Positions 35,838 through 44,840 of a stretch of DNA of 64,000 bases are shown here, piece after piece. Both the position numbers and the translations under genes were made by a program. The notes beneath the pieces were generated by a model, which saw only the letters and a list, made by a program, of their open reading frames with translations, had not been told where the DNA came from and searched no databases. Each line of letters opens with the position of its first letter. The stretch's first letter is position 1. The stretch covers positions 124,001 to 188,000 of the forward strand of contig NZ_JACJRQ010000012.1 of assembly GCF_014697355.1 (NCBI RefSeq), read 5' to 3'. This DNA comes from Nostoc calcicola FACHB-3891 (GTDB lineage: Bacteria > Cyanobacteriota > Cyanobacteriia > Cyanobacteriales > Nostocaceae).

Positions 35838-36160
35838 AACTTCACAGCGCCCTCTTCTTTGTCGTGGAAAGGGGGATGGTTAGTCATTGGTGTCAACTTA
35901 GGTTCAAACGCTTGTCCCACAGCCGTTTTACCCCACCCCCAACCCCTCCCCTTACTAAGGGGAGGGGCGGTTTTGGCTTTAGACAAAACCGGGGTGGGGT
36001 GACGCGGTGAGTAAATGAACTAAATATCACGTCTTCACAAGGGTTTCACCTGAAGTTGACACCTATGATGGTTAGCTCAGTGCTACCAATTCTTCATTCT
36101 CCCCCTTGCCCCCTTCCCCCTGCTCCTGGAGCCTCTTACCCATGCCCCATAGGTCATTCC
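35838..36160. other. Intergenic region with three-way-junction palindrome
   Basis: No gene is visible. It holds the nested palindrome at 35930-36000 and a C-rich run near 36100. Confidence 0.6.
35930..36000. repeat. Nested palindrome, ACCCCACCCC arms
   Basis: Outer arms ACCCCACCCC / GGGGTGGGGT enclose hairpins CCCCTCCCCTT/AAGGGGAGGGG and CGGTTTTG/CAAAACCG. The same arm design recurs at 56535-56598. Confidence 0.85.
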
Positions 36161-36457
36161 CTAATTCCAATCCTGTTCATCTTTTTTGCCGCGACTTTTG
36201 TAAATACCGCCCAAGTCGTGGATTTGGCGAGTTTTTTCAAAAAGCTGGGCTTCCGTCAAACCCCACTGCTGCAAGACTTTATCCAAATCTTTTTGAATGT
36301 CTCTCGCCCCTGGAAAGCCTTGATAACGAATTCGCAATCTAGCTAATTCTGCTAAATTATATTCTGTCGCTTGTTGAGCGAGTAAGATATCAATAAGAGG
36401 GCGATCGCGGTTATAAAGAGGGTGCTGTTGATCTTTTTTGCCCGTTGGTTCACTCAT
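36161..36457 (-). CDS. Small cyanobacterial protein, DUF3288-like
   Basis: This 98-residue soluble protein contains KDQQHPLYNRDRPLIDILL near the start, a pattern I associate with DUF3288, then a helical region (NLAELARLRIRYQGFPGARD). No enzymatic motif is visible. The family assignment is from memory of the motif and moderately certain. Confidence 0.6.
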   Translation of the reverse strand: MSEPTGKKDQQHPLYNRDRPLIDILLAQQATEYNLAELARLRIRYQGFPGARDIQKDLDKVLQQWGLTEAQLFEKTRQIHDLGGIYKSRGKKDEQDWN

Positions 36458-36802
36458 CGTCAGTCCTGAATGATTAAGTTAGGAGTTAGGAGTTAGGAGT
36501 TAGGAGTGCTGAGTCTTAAGTTTTGTAAGTCTAGCCCAGAGCAGAGGAGCAGAAAAGGCAAAACAAAATCATCTTATGCACTGAAAAATTAATTGTAAAA
36601 TTGAGAACTTCTTACTACTCCTCACTCCTCACTCCTAACTTAATTATCAGACGGCAACTACACCTGAGGTCTTACGGCTCTCACCACTGCCAGTTAAATT
36701 TAAATAAAGTTACATTAGTCCTTAAGAAAATACAAAAATCTTTAGATGAGGGTGAACCTTATATCACCCAAAGTCGAAGCAGCAAGGGAGCAAGAACCCG
36801 CT
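36458..36802. other. Promoter region of clpC, with repeats
   Basis: GTTAGGA units occur at 36476-36507, and CTCCTCACTCCT units around 36617-36640. No gene is visible. It should hold the clpC promoter and leader. Confidence 0.5.
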
Positions 36803-39256
36803 ATGTTTGAACACTTCACTTCCGAAGCCATTAGAGTAATTATGCTAGCTCAGGAGGAAGCACGTCGCCTGGGACACAACTTCGTAGGAACTGAACAAAT
36901 TCTCCTGGGTTTGATGGGAGAAGGAACTGGGGTTGCTGCTAAAGTGCTGGCCGAATTAGGCGTTACTCTCAAAGACGCACGCCGCGAGGTAGAAAAAATT
37001 ATTGGTAGGGGTTCTGGTTTTGTACCACCAGAAATTCCTTTTACTCCCAAAGTGAAAAGCCTCTTTGAGCAATCGTTTAAAGAAGCTCATAGTTTGGGAC
37101 AGAATTACATTAATACTGAACACTTACTCTTAGGATTAACAGAGGCGGGCGAAGGTGTCGCCGCTAAAGTACTGCAAAATCTAGGGGTTGACTTCAAGAG
37201 TGTCCGTAGTGCGATTACTCGCCGTTTGGGTGAAAATGCGCCGGCTTTTGCTGGTAGTGGTAATCAAAAACGCACCCAAACGCTAACTATGGAAGAGTTT
37301 GGCAGAAATCTAACCAAGTTAGCCCAAGCAGGCCAACTCGACCCAGTAGTTGGTCGTGAGAAAGAAATTGAGCGTGCCGTCCAAATTCTCGGTCGCCGCA
37401 CAAAAAATAACCCAGTGTTGATTGGGGAACCAGGAGTTGGTAAAACTGCGATCGCTGAAGGTCTAGCTCAGCGTATTGTTAATCAAGATATCCCCGAATC
37501 GTTACAAGATAAGCAAGTCATCAGCCTGGATATGGGTTTATTAGTGGCTGGAACTCGCTTCCGTGGCGATTTTGAAGAACGGATTAAAAAAGTCGTCGAA
37601 GAAGTCCGTTCTGTGGGCAATATCATCTTGGTGATTGACGAAATTCATACCTTGGTCGGCGCTGGTGGTACAGAAGGCGGTTTGGATGCAGCTAACATCC
37701 TTAAACCTGCTTTGGCACGGGGTGAACTCCAGTGTATCGGCGCAACCACCCTCGATGAATACCGTAAGCATATCGAACGCGATGCCGCCCTGGAGCGTCG
37801 TTTCCAACCGATTATGGTCGGCGAACCATCAGTAGAGGAAACCGTACAAATTCTTTACGGCTTGCGCGGTGCTTACGAACAACATCACAAAGTCACAATT
37901 TCTGACGCGGCGGTGGTAGCAGCAGCCAAGTTGTCAGATAGGTATATTAGCGATCGCTTTTTGCCAGATAAAGCAATAGACTTGATTGATGAAGCTGGCT
38001 CCCGCGTTCGTCTGCGGAACTCTCAAAATTCTCCCAATAAAGAACTCAAGCGCGAACTCGCTGGCGTTACCAAAGCCAAGGAAGCAGCAGTCAGAGTCCA
38101 AGATTTTGATAAAGCCGGACAACTGCGCGACCAAGAATTGGAACTCACATCTCAACTGCAAGCTGGAATAGCAGAAAACGAGAAATCTGTCAATACTGCT
38201 GTAGTTGACGAAGAAGACATCGCCCAAATCGTGGCTTCTTGGACTGGTGTACCAGTCAACAAGCTAACCGAATCTGAGTCAGAGTTGCTCCTGCACCTAG
38301 AAGACACTCTGCACCAGCGGCTCATCGGTCAAGAGCAAGCAGTCACATCTGTATCTCGTGCCATCCGCCGCGCCCGCGTCGGCTTAAAAAATCCCAATCG
38401 TCCCATCGCTAGCTTTATCTTTTCTGGCCCCACTGGCGTTGGTAAAACAGAATTGGCTAAAGCCTTGGCTGCCTATTTCTTTGGTTCGGAAGAAGCGATG
38501 ATTCGCTTAGATATGTCCGAATACATGGAAAGCCACACCGTCTCCAAATTAATTGGTTCGCCTCCTGGTTATGTCGGATACGATGAAGGCGGACAGCTAA
38601 CTGAATTAGTGCGGCGCAAACCATACACAGTACTGCTTTTCGACGAAATCGAAAAAGCACACCCCGATGTATTCAATATGCTGTTGCAAATCTTGGATGA
38701 CGGTCAACTTACTGATGCCAAAGGTCGGAAAGTGGACTTCAAGAACACGCTAATCATTTTGACTTCTAACATCGGTTCCAAGGTGATTGAAAAAGGTGGT
38801 AGTGGTTTAGGCTTTGATTTTGACACCCAAGCGGACGCTAGTTACAACCGCATTCGCAACTTGGTAAATGAAGAACTGAAAAATTACTTCCGTCCGGAGT
38901 TCCTCAACCGCCTCGATGAAATTATCGTCTTCACCCAGCTTTCCAGAGATGAAGTCAAGCAAATTGCTGACATCATGCTCCGTGATGTTGCTAACCGCTT
39001 AACAGAAAAAGGAATTACTTTAGAAGTTAGCGATCGCTTCAAAGAACGAGTGGTACAAGAAGGCTATAATCCCAGCTATGGTGCCAGACCATTACGCCGA
39101 GCAATTATGCGCCTTTTAGAAGATTCTCTCGCCGAAGCAATGCTATCTGGTGAAATTGTAGACGGAGATACAGCGGTTATCGATGTTGACGATGACTCCC
39201 AAGTAAGAGTCCAAAAATCAGCAAAACGAGAGTTGTTATTGGCAAATGTTGGCTAA
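36803..39256 (+). CDS. clpC: Clp protease ATPase subunit ClpC
   Basis: Two N-terminal Clp repeats ([37 protein letters not shown]) precede two AAA+ modules: GEPGVGKTA with [11 protein letters not shown], and GPTGVGKTE with [16 protein letters not shown]-like middle motif lies between them ([14 protein letters not shown]). It unfolds substrates for the ClpP/ClpR protease. I start at MFEHF, the universal ClpC N-terminus, giving 817 residues; an in-frame ATG at 36746 would add 19 atypical residues. It is essential in related cyanobacteria. Confidence 0.96.
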   Translation: MFEHFTSEAIRVIMLAQEEARRLGHNFVGTEQILLGLMGEGTGVAAKVLAELGVTLKDARREVEKIIGRGSGFVPPEIPFTPKVKSLFEQSFKEAHSLGQNYINTEHLLLGLTEAGEGVAAKVLQNLGVDFKSVRSAITRRLGENAPAFAGSGNQKRTQTLTMEEFGRNLTKLAQAGQLDPVVGREKEIERAVQILGRRTKNNPVLIGEPGVGKTAIAEGLAQRIVNQDIPESLQDKQVISLDMGLLVAGTRFRGDFEERIKKVVEEVRSVGNIILVIDEIHTLVGAGGTEGGLDAANILKPALARGELQCIGATTLDEYRKHIERDAALERRFQPIMVGEPSVEETVQILYGLRGAYEQHHKVTISDAAVVAAAKLSDRYISDRFLPDKAIDLIDEAGSRVRLRNSQNSPNKELKRELAGVTKAKEAAVRVQDFDKAGQLRDQELELTSQLQAGIAENEKSVNTAVVDEEDIAQIVASWTGVPVNKLTESESELLLHLEDTLHQRLIGQEQAVTSVSRAIRRARVGLKNPNRPIASFIFSGPTGVGKTELAKALAAYFFGSEEAMIRLDMSEYMESHTVSKLIGSPPGYVGYDEGGQLTELVRRKPYTVLLFDEIEKAHPDVFNMLLQILDDGQLTDAKGRKVDFKNTLIILTSNIGSKVIEKGGSGLGFDFDTQADASYNRIRNLVNEELKNYFRPEFLNRLDEIIVFTQLSRDEVKQIADIMLRDVANRLTEKGITLEVSDRFKERVVQEGYNPSYGARPLRRAIMRLLEDSLAEAMLSGEIVDGDTAVIDVDDDSQVRVQKSAKRELLLANVG

Positions 39257-39389
39257 TATCTTGGCTAATATTTATACCTAATCACTTTTTGCTGTAATAT
39301 TTTAGGAACACTCTAGCCTCTTGCTTAGGCAGAGGTACAAACAGGGGCATCTCAGACAAACATCAAGTGAAATGGTATTATATGCTTCA

Positions 39390-39420
39390 CCTCTGGTAGA
39401 AATACCAGGGGCTTTTTTTT
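39390..39420 (+). terminator. Intrinsic terminator after clpC
   Basis: CCTCTGGTA-GAAA-TACCAGGGG is followed by CTTTTTTTT: a 9-pair stem with one G-U pair, a GAAA tetraloop and a T run. It lies about 130 bases after the clpC stop. Confidence 0.88.
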
Positions 39421-39472
39421 AGGATAATTTTCTGACGGACACTTCAACGCCATTTTCAAGACACTCAAAAAT

Positions 39473-39775
39473 CTACTCATCGTCCACATCTGCAAAAATA
39501 GATTTTAAATCCCGATAACCGCTAACTACCCGCACAATCACAACCCTATCTTCAAAAACTCGATAAAAAATAATGTAGCCATCCAACGGTATACCTCTCA
39601 TACTGGGGTCAAGCTTGGCGTAACTTCGCCCTATATTCGGGAATTGAGCTATATTTTGGCATTTCTTATTAAATTCTCGAACAAATCTTTCCCCAGCGTT
39701 GACATTGCGAACTAAAAAATAATCCAATATTTCATCTAAATCTTGGCTTGCTTCTTTGGCAATGAAGTATTCCAT
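39473..39775 (-). CDS. ParE/RelE-superfamily toxin
   Basis: The 100-residue protein fits the ParE pattern: EASQDLDEILDYFL, AGERFVREFNKKCQNIAQFP, PNIGR then IIFYRVFEDRVVIVRVVSGYRD. Members inhibit gyrase or cleave ribosome-bound mRNA. The start overlaps the antitoxin stop by one base (TAATG), so they are translationally coupled. Whether it is ParE or RelE in mechanism cannot be judged. Confidence 0.85.
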   Translation of the reverse strand: MEYFIAKEASQDLDEILDYFLVRNVNAGERFVREFNKKCQNIAQFPNIGRSYAKLDPSMRGIPLDGYIIFYRVFEDRVVIVRVVSGYRDLKSIFADVDDE

Positions 39776-40041
39776 TATTCTTGAGTCTCGCGGGCTTTGC
39801 GTAATTTCTCCTCTAGTCGCGCCATCACCACTTCACCATTTACTACATCTCCACGTTCGATAGAAGCCAGCCCAGCCGCTAGTTTTTTCTTAGTTTCTTC
39901 TTCCCATTCCTGATAACCTTTTTCCCATTCCTCCAGCAGTTTCAATGCTTTAACAATCACATCTTCAGCATTGTCATATCTACCTGTAGCAATTCGGGTT
40001 TGTATAAATTGCTCGTATTCTGGTTTTAGTTGGATGTTCAT
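39775..40041 (-). CDS. ParD-type antitoxin
   Basis: From ATG 40041 the protein has 89 residues: MNIQLKPEYEQFIQTRIATG, then RYDNAEDVIVKALKLLEE, a ribbon-helix-helix of the ParD/CC2985 type. The acidic C-terminal helix would wrap the toxin. It binds its own promoter as a dimer. Upstream in-frame starts would add low-complexity sequence from an intergenic repeat, so I reject them. Confidence 0.85.
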   Translation of the reverse strand: MNIQLKPEYEQFIQTRIATGRYDNAEDVIVKALKLLEEWEKGYQEWEEETKKKLAAGLASIERGDVVNGEVVMARLEEKLRKARETQE

Positions 40042-40230
40042 AGTTTTTACCTCTATAGGACTCATATTTGATTTTTTAACAAAACTCAGTACACCTTTAT
40101 TCCTTCTTCCCAGTCCCCAGTCCCTTCCCTCTATGAGTGATTCAGAAATCAAATCGGATTGCTATAGTTAATTAAGAGCGTTACCTAGCCAAATTTTCTG
40201 TAGCCCGTAAAACTCACTTGCGGGTTATAA

Positions 40231-41280
40231 CTATGATTTATGATGCAAGCAATCCAAATATTTAATAATTTCATATAGTGAATAATGGCTAGTTAAAGTC
40301 TGATTGTTTGTAATTTGCCACACAAAGTTTTCTTGATTCTTTATCACCTCTAGTGATATTTTTGATGGATTAGCTTCTATGATAGGCGAAAAATTTACAC
40401 TTTGATTAACCAAAAACCCCACTCTTTCTAAAGCACGAATAGTCCATATTACTGCAATCCCCTCACCGATGATATTAATTTCTCCTTTGTGCGGTGTGTG
40501 CAGATGAAATTCTCCTGAATAAATATCAAATTCTACACCTTCGCTGTGGAAAGTATTAGCAAAAGCACCACTCAAAACCAAATCTTCTGGTGCGCCAACA
40601 TTTAAAATTCCATTACTTGATAATAACCAAACTTTATCCGCAAGCCGCAAAGCTAAATCTAAATCGTGGGTAGAAAGGAGAATCGCTTGATTTGTTTCTC
40701 GTGTTAACTGGCGTAACAATTGCATAATTTCTACCCTTCGCGGTAAATCGAGAAATGCTGTTGGCTCATCAAGTAACATAACAATAGGCGACTGAGCCAA
40801 AGCACGCGCAATCATAATTTTTTGTCGTTCACCATCACTTAATTCGCTAACTTGACGTGGTGCTAAGTGTACTGCGCCTACAGATTTGATAGCCCAATTT
40901 ACTATTGCGTCATCTTCAGGTGTTAACTTTCCCCACCAATTAGTGTAAGGATATCGTCCCAGAGTCACCAAGGTGTAAGCTGATAGCATTCCCACATCAA
41001 CTTTCTCGGTGAGTACTAAACTCAGACGTTTGGCTAAATCTTGCGGCGCTAACTTGTAAATATCATCATCCAAGAGTCGCACTTTACCTGCGATTGGGGG
41101 TTGCATTCCGGCGAGCGATCGCAGTAATGTAGACTTACCCGCACCATTAGGGCCAAGTAAACAAACAAGTTCCCCAGCTTGCAGAGATACAGAAATATCC
41201 AACACAACACTCCGGAGGGTTTTTCGGGATGTTTTATAACCAATAGTCAAATTGTCAGTTGTGAGAATAGCATCACTCAT
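40231..41280 (-). CDS. FecE/BtuD-type ABC transporter ATPase
   Basis: Walker A GPNGAGKST, signature LSDGERQKIMIARAL, Walker B IVMLLDEPTAFLD and switch His in LSTHDLDLAL identify the ATPase of a cobalamin or iron-chelate importer. About 90 extra residues at the C-terminus (from GEFHLHTPHKGEINIIG) are not part of the core ATPase. The ATG overlaps the permease stop (ATGA). It is the last gene of the uptake locus. Confidence 0.88.
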   Translation of the reverse strand: MSDAILTTDNLTIGYKTSRKTLRSVVLDISVSLQAGELVCLLGPNGAGKSTLLRSLAGMQPPIAGKVRLLDDDIYKLAPQDLAKRLSLVLTEKVDVGMLSAYTLVTLGRYPYTNWWGKLTPEDDAIVNWAIKSVGAVHLAPRQVSELSDGERQKIMIARALAQSPIVMLLDEPTAFLDLPRRVEIMQLLRQLTRETNQAILLSTHDLDLALRLADKVWLLSSNGILNVGAPEDLVLSGAFANTFHSEGVEFDIYSGEFHLHTPHKGEINIIGEGIAVIWTIRALERVGFLVNQSVNFSPIIEANPSKISLEVIKNQENFVWQITNNQTLTSHYSLYEIIKYLDCLHHKS

Positions 41281-42326
41281 GAGGGGAAAGATTTTTGAGA
41301 ATTACGCCGCAGAATTACCCAAGTCACAACAGGAGTTCCTATCAAAGCGGTAACAGCATTTAAAGGTAAAACCATTTGACTTACCCAAAGTTGAGAAAAC
41401 AAATCTGCAATCAAAGCTAAAATTGCTCCCATAATAATTACCCCAGGAATTAATATCCGATGGTCAGCAGTATTTAAAAGACTGCGACAAAGATGGGGAA
41501 TTGCAACACCTAAAAACGCTATTGGGCCACAAAAAGCTGTAATTCCTCCTGCTAACACAGATGCACTGCTAATAATATAAAATCTGGTTTGTTGGACTGT
41601 TAATCCTAGACTACGTGCATAAGATTCACCAAGTAAAAAAGTATTTAAAGGTTTTGATAACAGCACTGCTACTAATAATCCTAGACAGATAACGGGAGTT
41701 AAAATCACTAACTGTTGCCAAGTCACACCAGCAAAACTGCCAAAAGTCCACATTATATAACTTTGAATCCGTTCTTTGGAACTAAATTGCAAGAGAATAC
41801 TCACCATTGCACTTGTAGCATAGCCAAATAATAAACCTAAAATTAGTAATGTCATTGTGTCTTGCACTCGGCGAGAAACAACTAACATTATTCCTAACAC
41901 CGATGCTGCACCAAGACTTGCTGCTATTACTAAACCAAAATCGCCAATTATCCCCAAATTTGCTAATAATGTAGGTGTGGTAGCATTTGCTAGCAATACA
42001 ACTAATGCTACTCCTAAACTTGCACCAGAACTAATTCCCAAAACAAATGGCCCTGCTAATGGATTTCTAAATAAAGTTTGCATTTGTAAACCACTTACAC
42101 CCAAAGCTGCACCTGCTAAAGTTGCAGTTAAAGCTTTAGGTAAACGAAATTTGATAATAATACTAGTCCATATCGCTTTTTCTGGTTGCTGTCCAAATAA
42201 AATAGCAATTACTTCATCAATGGGTATATCGACAGACCCCAAAGCTAAGTCTAATAAAAACGCCAAGATTAAGGCTGTAAGTAAAATGGAGAAAAGTAGA
42301 AATTTTTGATTGGCAATTTTGTGCAT
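41277..42326 (-). CDS. FecCD/BtuC-type ABC transporter permease
   Basis: About ten membrane helices with the family motifs LRLPKALTATLAGAALGVSG, MQTLFRNPLAGPFVLG and FLGVAIPHLCRSL. It forms the homodimeric channel for cobalamin or ferric-chelate import. ATG 42326 is preferred to an in-frame TTG 18 bases upstream. It sits between the binding protein and ATPase genes. Confidence 0.9.
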   Translation of the reverse strand: MHKIANQKFLLFSILLTALILAFLLDLALGSVDIPIDEVIAILFGQQPEKAIWTSIIIKFRLPKALTATLAGAALGVSGLQMQTLFRNPLAGPFVLGISSGASLGVALVVLLANATTPTLLANLGIIGDFGLVIAASLGAASVLGIMLVVSRRVQDTMTLLILGLLFGYATSAMVSILLQFSSKERIQSYIMWTFGSFAGVTWQQLVILTPVICLGLLVAVLLSKPLNTFLLGESYARSLGLTVQQTRFYIISSASVLAGGITAFCGPIAFLGVAIPHLCRSLLNTADHRILIPGVIIMGAILALIADLFSQLWVSQMVLPLNAVTALIGTPVVTWVILRRNSQKSFPS

Positions 42327-42551
42327 TATTAAGTAGTTTTTCAATTTATTTTTTTGTTTAATAAAACAGCAATATTGGCGTCATTTGCCAGAATTAGTGA
42401 ATTTAATTCAGGGATTCGCTGTGTCACTGAACGACCCTCTCAATAAACGGTCAAACACCGCACAAATTGAAATTTAAGTCGTCTATAATTAGTTGCAAGC
42501 TACTCCGAACTAATTGATTCTGAATTCTGAATTCTGAATTCTTCTTCAACA

Positions 42552-43772
42552 TCATTCAATGATTTGACGATAGTAAAATAATCTATAATTAGGTAATATC
42601 TCTGGATGTAGTATCTTAATTAAATCAGATAGCACTATATCTGGATTACTAATTCCACCTTCCCAGTAATCATTACCGTCATTGGCGTTAACACGAGCAT
42701 TGTTATTATAAAGATTCCTCTTTTTTAGGGCATTAAAATCAGCATAACGATTATCTTCAGCTATTAAATCTTTGATACTCCTCCAATTTTGACGAAAATT
42801 TAACCAGTAATCAGCATTACTAGCACGTTCCAAAACTACCTCAAAAGATAAAGGTAAACTACCTGATGATTTATCATCACTCCAGAGATAATTTCCTCCT
42901 GCATCAGCTAGATATTTGGCTACATAACTTTTGCCTCCAGGCATATACCAAGTACCTTTAAAGTTAAATCCAACAAAAACACTCGGACGATTTTTTAAAG
43001 ATTGAGCTTTTCGGGCTATTGTTTCATATTTTTTCGTAATTTCGCCAAATATCTGTTCTGCTTGTTCCTCTTTATTAAAAAACAAAGCAGTAAATTTCAA
43101 CCATTCACTTCTCCCCAATGGTGTATCTTCCATATATTCAGCATTTATAGCTACTTTTAACCCTGCTTCAGTTAATTTTTGGTAACTGTCCGTTTGGGAA
43201 TTTCCAGTACCATAGCTTGTTACTAAATCTGGATTTAATTCTAATAATTTTTCTATATTAACATTGGAATTATTACCTATTTCTGAAATTTTACCCGTTT
43301 GGATTTGCTTGACAATATCAGGTGTATTTACTTGCTTCATGTCACTAATTCCAATAAGTTTATCAACTATTCCTAATTTGGCTAAGTGGGGTAAATGAGT
43401 CGTTGAAAGAGAAACGATGGAATTAACTGGTACTGGAATTATCTGTGCTTGATTAAATACTTTTGGTGTAGGAGTTCCGCATTGAACTAAAACATATTGA
43501 AAACTAGTTTTAGCATTCTGCCAAGGATTTTTTATGGTAACGATTTTGTAGTGTTTGTGATATTCTACTGTCAAGCCTGTTGCATGAATAATCTTAATTT
43601 TATTAGGGAAGTAATCAGTATTGGGGTCATAGTTTTGAATACAGGCGTTATTATTGTTATCTCTCGATGTGTTGATTGCTGTACTATGGCAAGCAATGAT
43701 TAAGGTTGCTATTAAGAAGAATTGACACAAGAAAATAATGGGTTTTGAGTGAGGAAGTTTTACCAATTTCAT
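42552..43772 (-). CDS. Periplasmic binding lipoprotein, BtuF/FecB type
   Basis: A lipobox (FFLIATLIIAC) gives a lipid-anchored N-terminus. The two-lobed binding fold shows IVSLSTTHLPHLAKLGIVDK, then LLELNPDLVTSYGTG, and YWEGGISNPDIVLSDLIKIL at the end. It would hand ligand from the TonB-dependent receptor to the permease. Context (cobalamin riboswitch, DUF1636) favours a corrinoid; an iron chelate is the alternative. Confidence 0.82.
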   Translation of the reverse strand: MKLVKLPHSKPIIFLCQFFLIATLIIACHSTAINTSRDNNNNACIQNYDPNTDYFPNKIKIIHATGLTVEYHKHYKIVTIKNPWQNAKTSFQYVLVQCGTPTPKVFNQAQIIPVPVNSIVSLSTTHLPHLAKLGIVDKLIGISDMKQVNTPDIVKQIQTGKISEIGNNSNVNIEKLLELNPDLVTSYGTGNSQTDSYQKLTEAGLKVAINAEYMEDTPLGRSEWLKFTALFFNKEEQAEQIFGEITKKYETIARKAQSLKNRPSVFVGFNFKGTWYMPGGKSYVAKYLADAGGNYLWSDDKSSGSLPLSFEVVLERASNADYWLNFRQNWRSIKDLIAEDNRYADFNALKKRNLYNNNARVNANDGNDYWEGGISNPDIVLSDLIKILHPEILPNYRLFYYRQIIE

Positions 43773-43798
43773 GGGTTTTAGAGAAATATGATTTTTCT

Positions 43799-43826
43799 CA
43801 CGCAGAGGCGCAGAGGCGCAGAGAGG
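43799..43826. repeat. CGCAGAGG tandem repeat
   Basis: ACGCAGAGGCGCAGAGGCGC, complementary in type to the repeat at 17162-17195, between two genes of the uptake locus. Confidence 0.75.
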
Positions 43827-43880
43827 AGTATGAGGAGAAATTGCTCTTATATCTTTGCGTGAGATTTTAAGAAGGATAAA

Positions 43881-44753
43881 TTACACAGGTTCTGGTGGAT
43901 AGGAATGTTCAATAAGTTTGTTACCTTTAACCAAGTGTTCATTGATAATAGTTTCAGCTACATTTGGGTTAACGCGAGTGTACCAAGTTCTATCATCGGA
44001 ATAAAATACTACTGGGCCTAATTGACAAACTTCTAAACAGCCAGATGTTCTGACTTCTACGTTTACACCTACTTTTTCAACTGCTGATTTTAAAGCTTCA
44101 AATGTAGGTTGCCATTTCCGTGAAGGAAGACAACGAGTAGAAGTACAAACTGAGATATAAGAATTTTTTAAGGGATTTTTGGTAAAGGGTATGGGTTTAT
44201 TTCCTAAAACATAAATATCTCGTAGTTCCTGATAAAGAGTTAACTTTGATAAGTTAGGCTTACCCTCTGGTAATAAATTTTCACCTTCTACGTATGGATT
44301 TGGTAGGAAAATAGTCATGAGGTTTTCATCTGCACCATTCCAAAAATCGATTCCCCAACTTCTAGGGATACCTTGTGCATTAAACCGTCGATAAAATGCA
44401 GCACGACTTACTTGACGTTGTTGCCTTAGTTCTAAAGGAGTCTTACAATGAGGGCCACCTAAATTAGCCTCAATACATAGATGCAAATGCCAGCCTTCTG
44501 CTACTACTGTGAGATATCCATCATAGAGAATACAAATTTTAGGTGGAGCATTAAATTCCAATTCTAATACACCACCTTGCACAATATGTCCTACCCCTAC
44601 CTGCTGCCAATTTTCCTGAAATAAGGTGTAAAGTAAAGACGATAAAACATCGGTACTAGAATCAAAATATTCATATTCAATTTTTCCACCCCCTGGTAAA
44701 GGGTTAGTGACAAATTGATTTAATCGGTTTACCCAGGAATTAAATTCAGTCAT
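43881..44753 (-). CDS. (2Fe-2S) thioredoxin-like ferredoxin domain protein
   Basis: The C-terminal 90 residues have the Cys pattern of thioredoxin-like 2Fe-2S ferredoxins: SVCTSTRCLPSR, then SGCLEVCQLGPVVFY. The N-terminal 180 residues (WHLHLCIEANLGGPHCKTP, FWNGADENLMTIFLPNP) match no family I can name, but the pair is typical of proteins in cyanobacterial corrinoid or siderophore loci. A role in reducing the imported ligand is possible. It lies between the receptor and binding-protein genes. Confidence 0.75.
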   Translation of the reverse strand: MTEFNSWVNRLNQFVTNPLPGGGKIEYEYFDSSTDVLSSLLYTLFQENWQQVGVGHIVQGGVLELEFNAPPKICILYDGYLTVVAEGWHLHLCIEANLGGPHCKTPLELRQQRQVSRAAFYRRFNAQGIPRSWGIDFWNGADENLMTIFLPNPYVEGENLLPEGKPNLSKLTLYQELRDIYVLGNKPIPFTKNPLKNSYISVCTSTRCLPSRKWQPTFEALKSAVEKVGVNVEVRTSGCLEVCQLGPVVFYSDDRTWYTRVNPNVAETIINEHLVKGNKLIEHSYPPEPV

Positions 44754-44840
44754 GGCTTTTAACTCTATAGTATTCAGCTTGATTTACGCTAATAGTTTGA
44801 GAAACTAAACTGCAAAAATTTATCCTATCCTTTAGCCAAT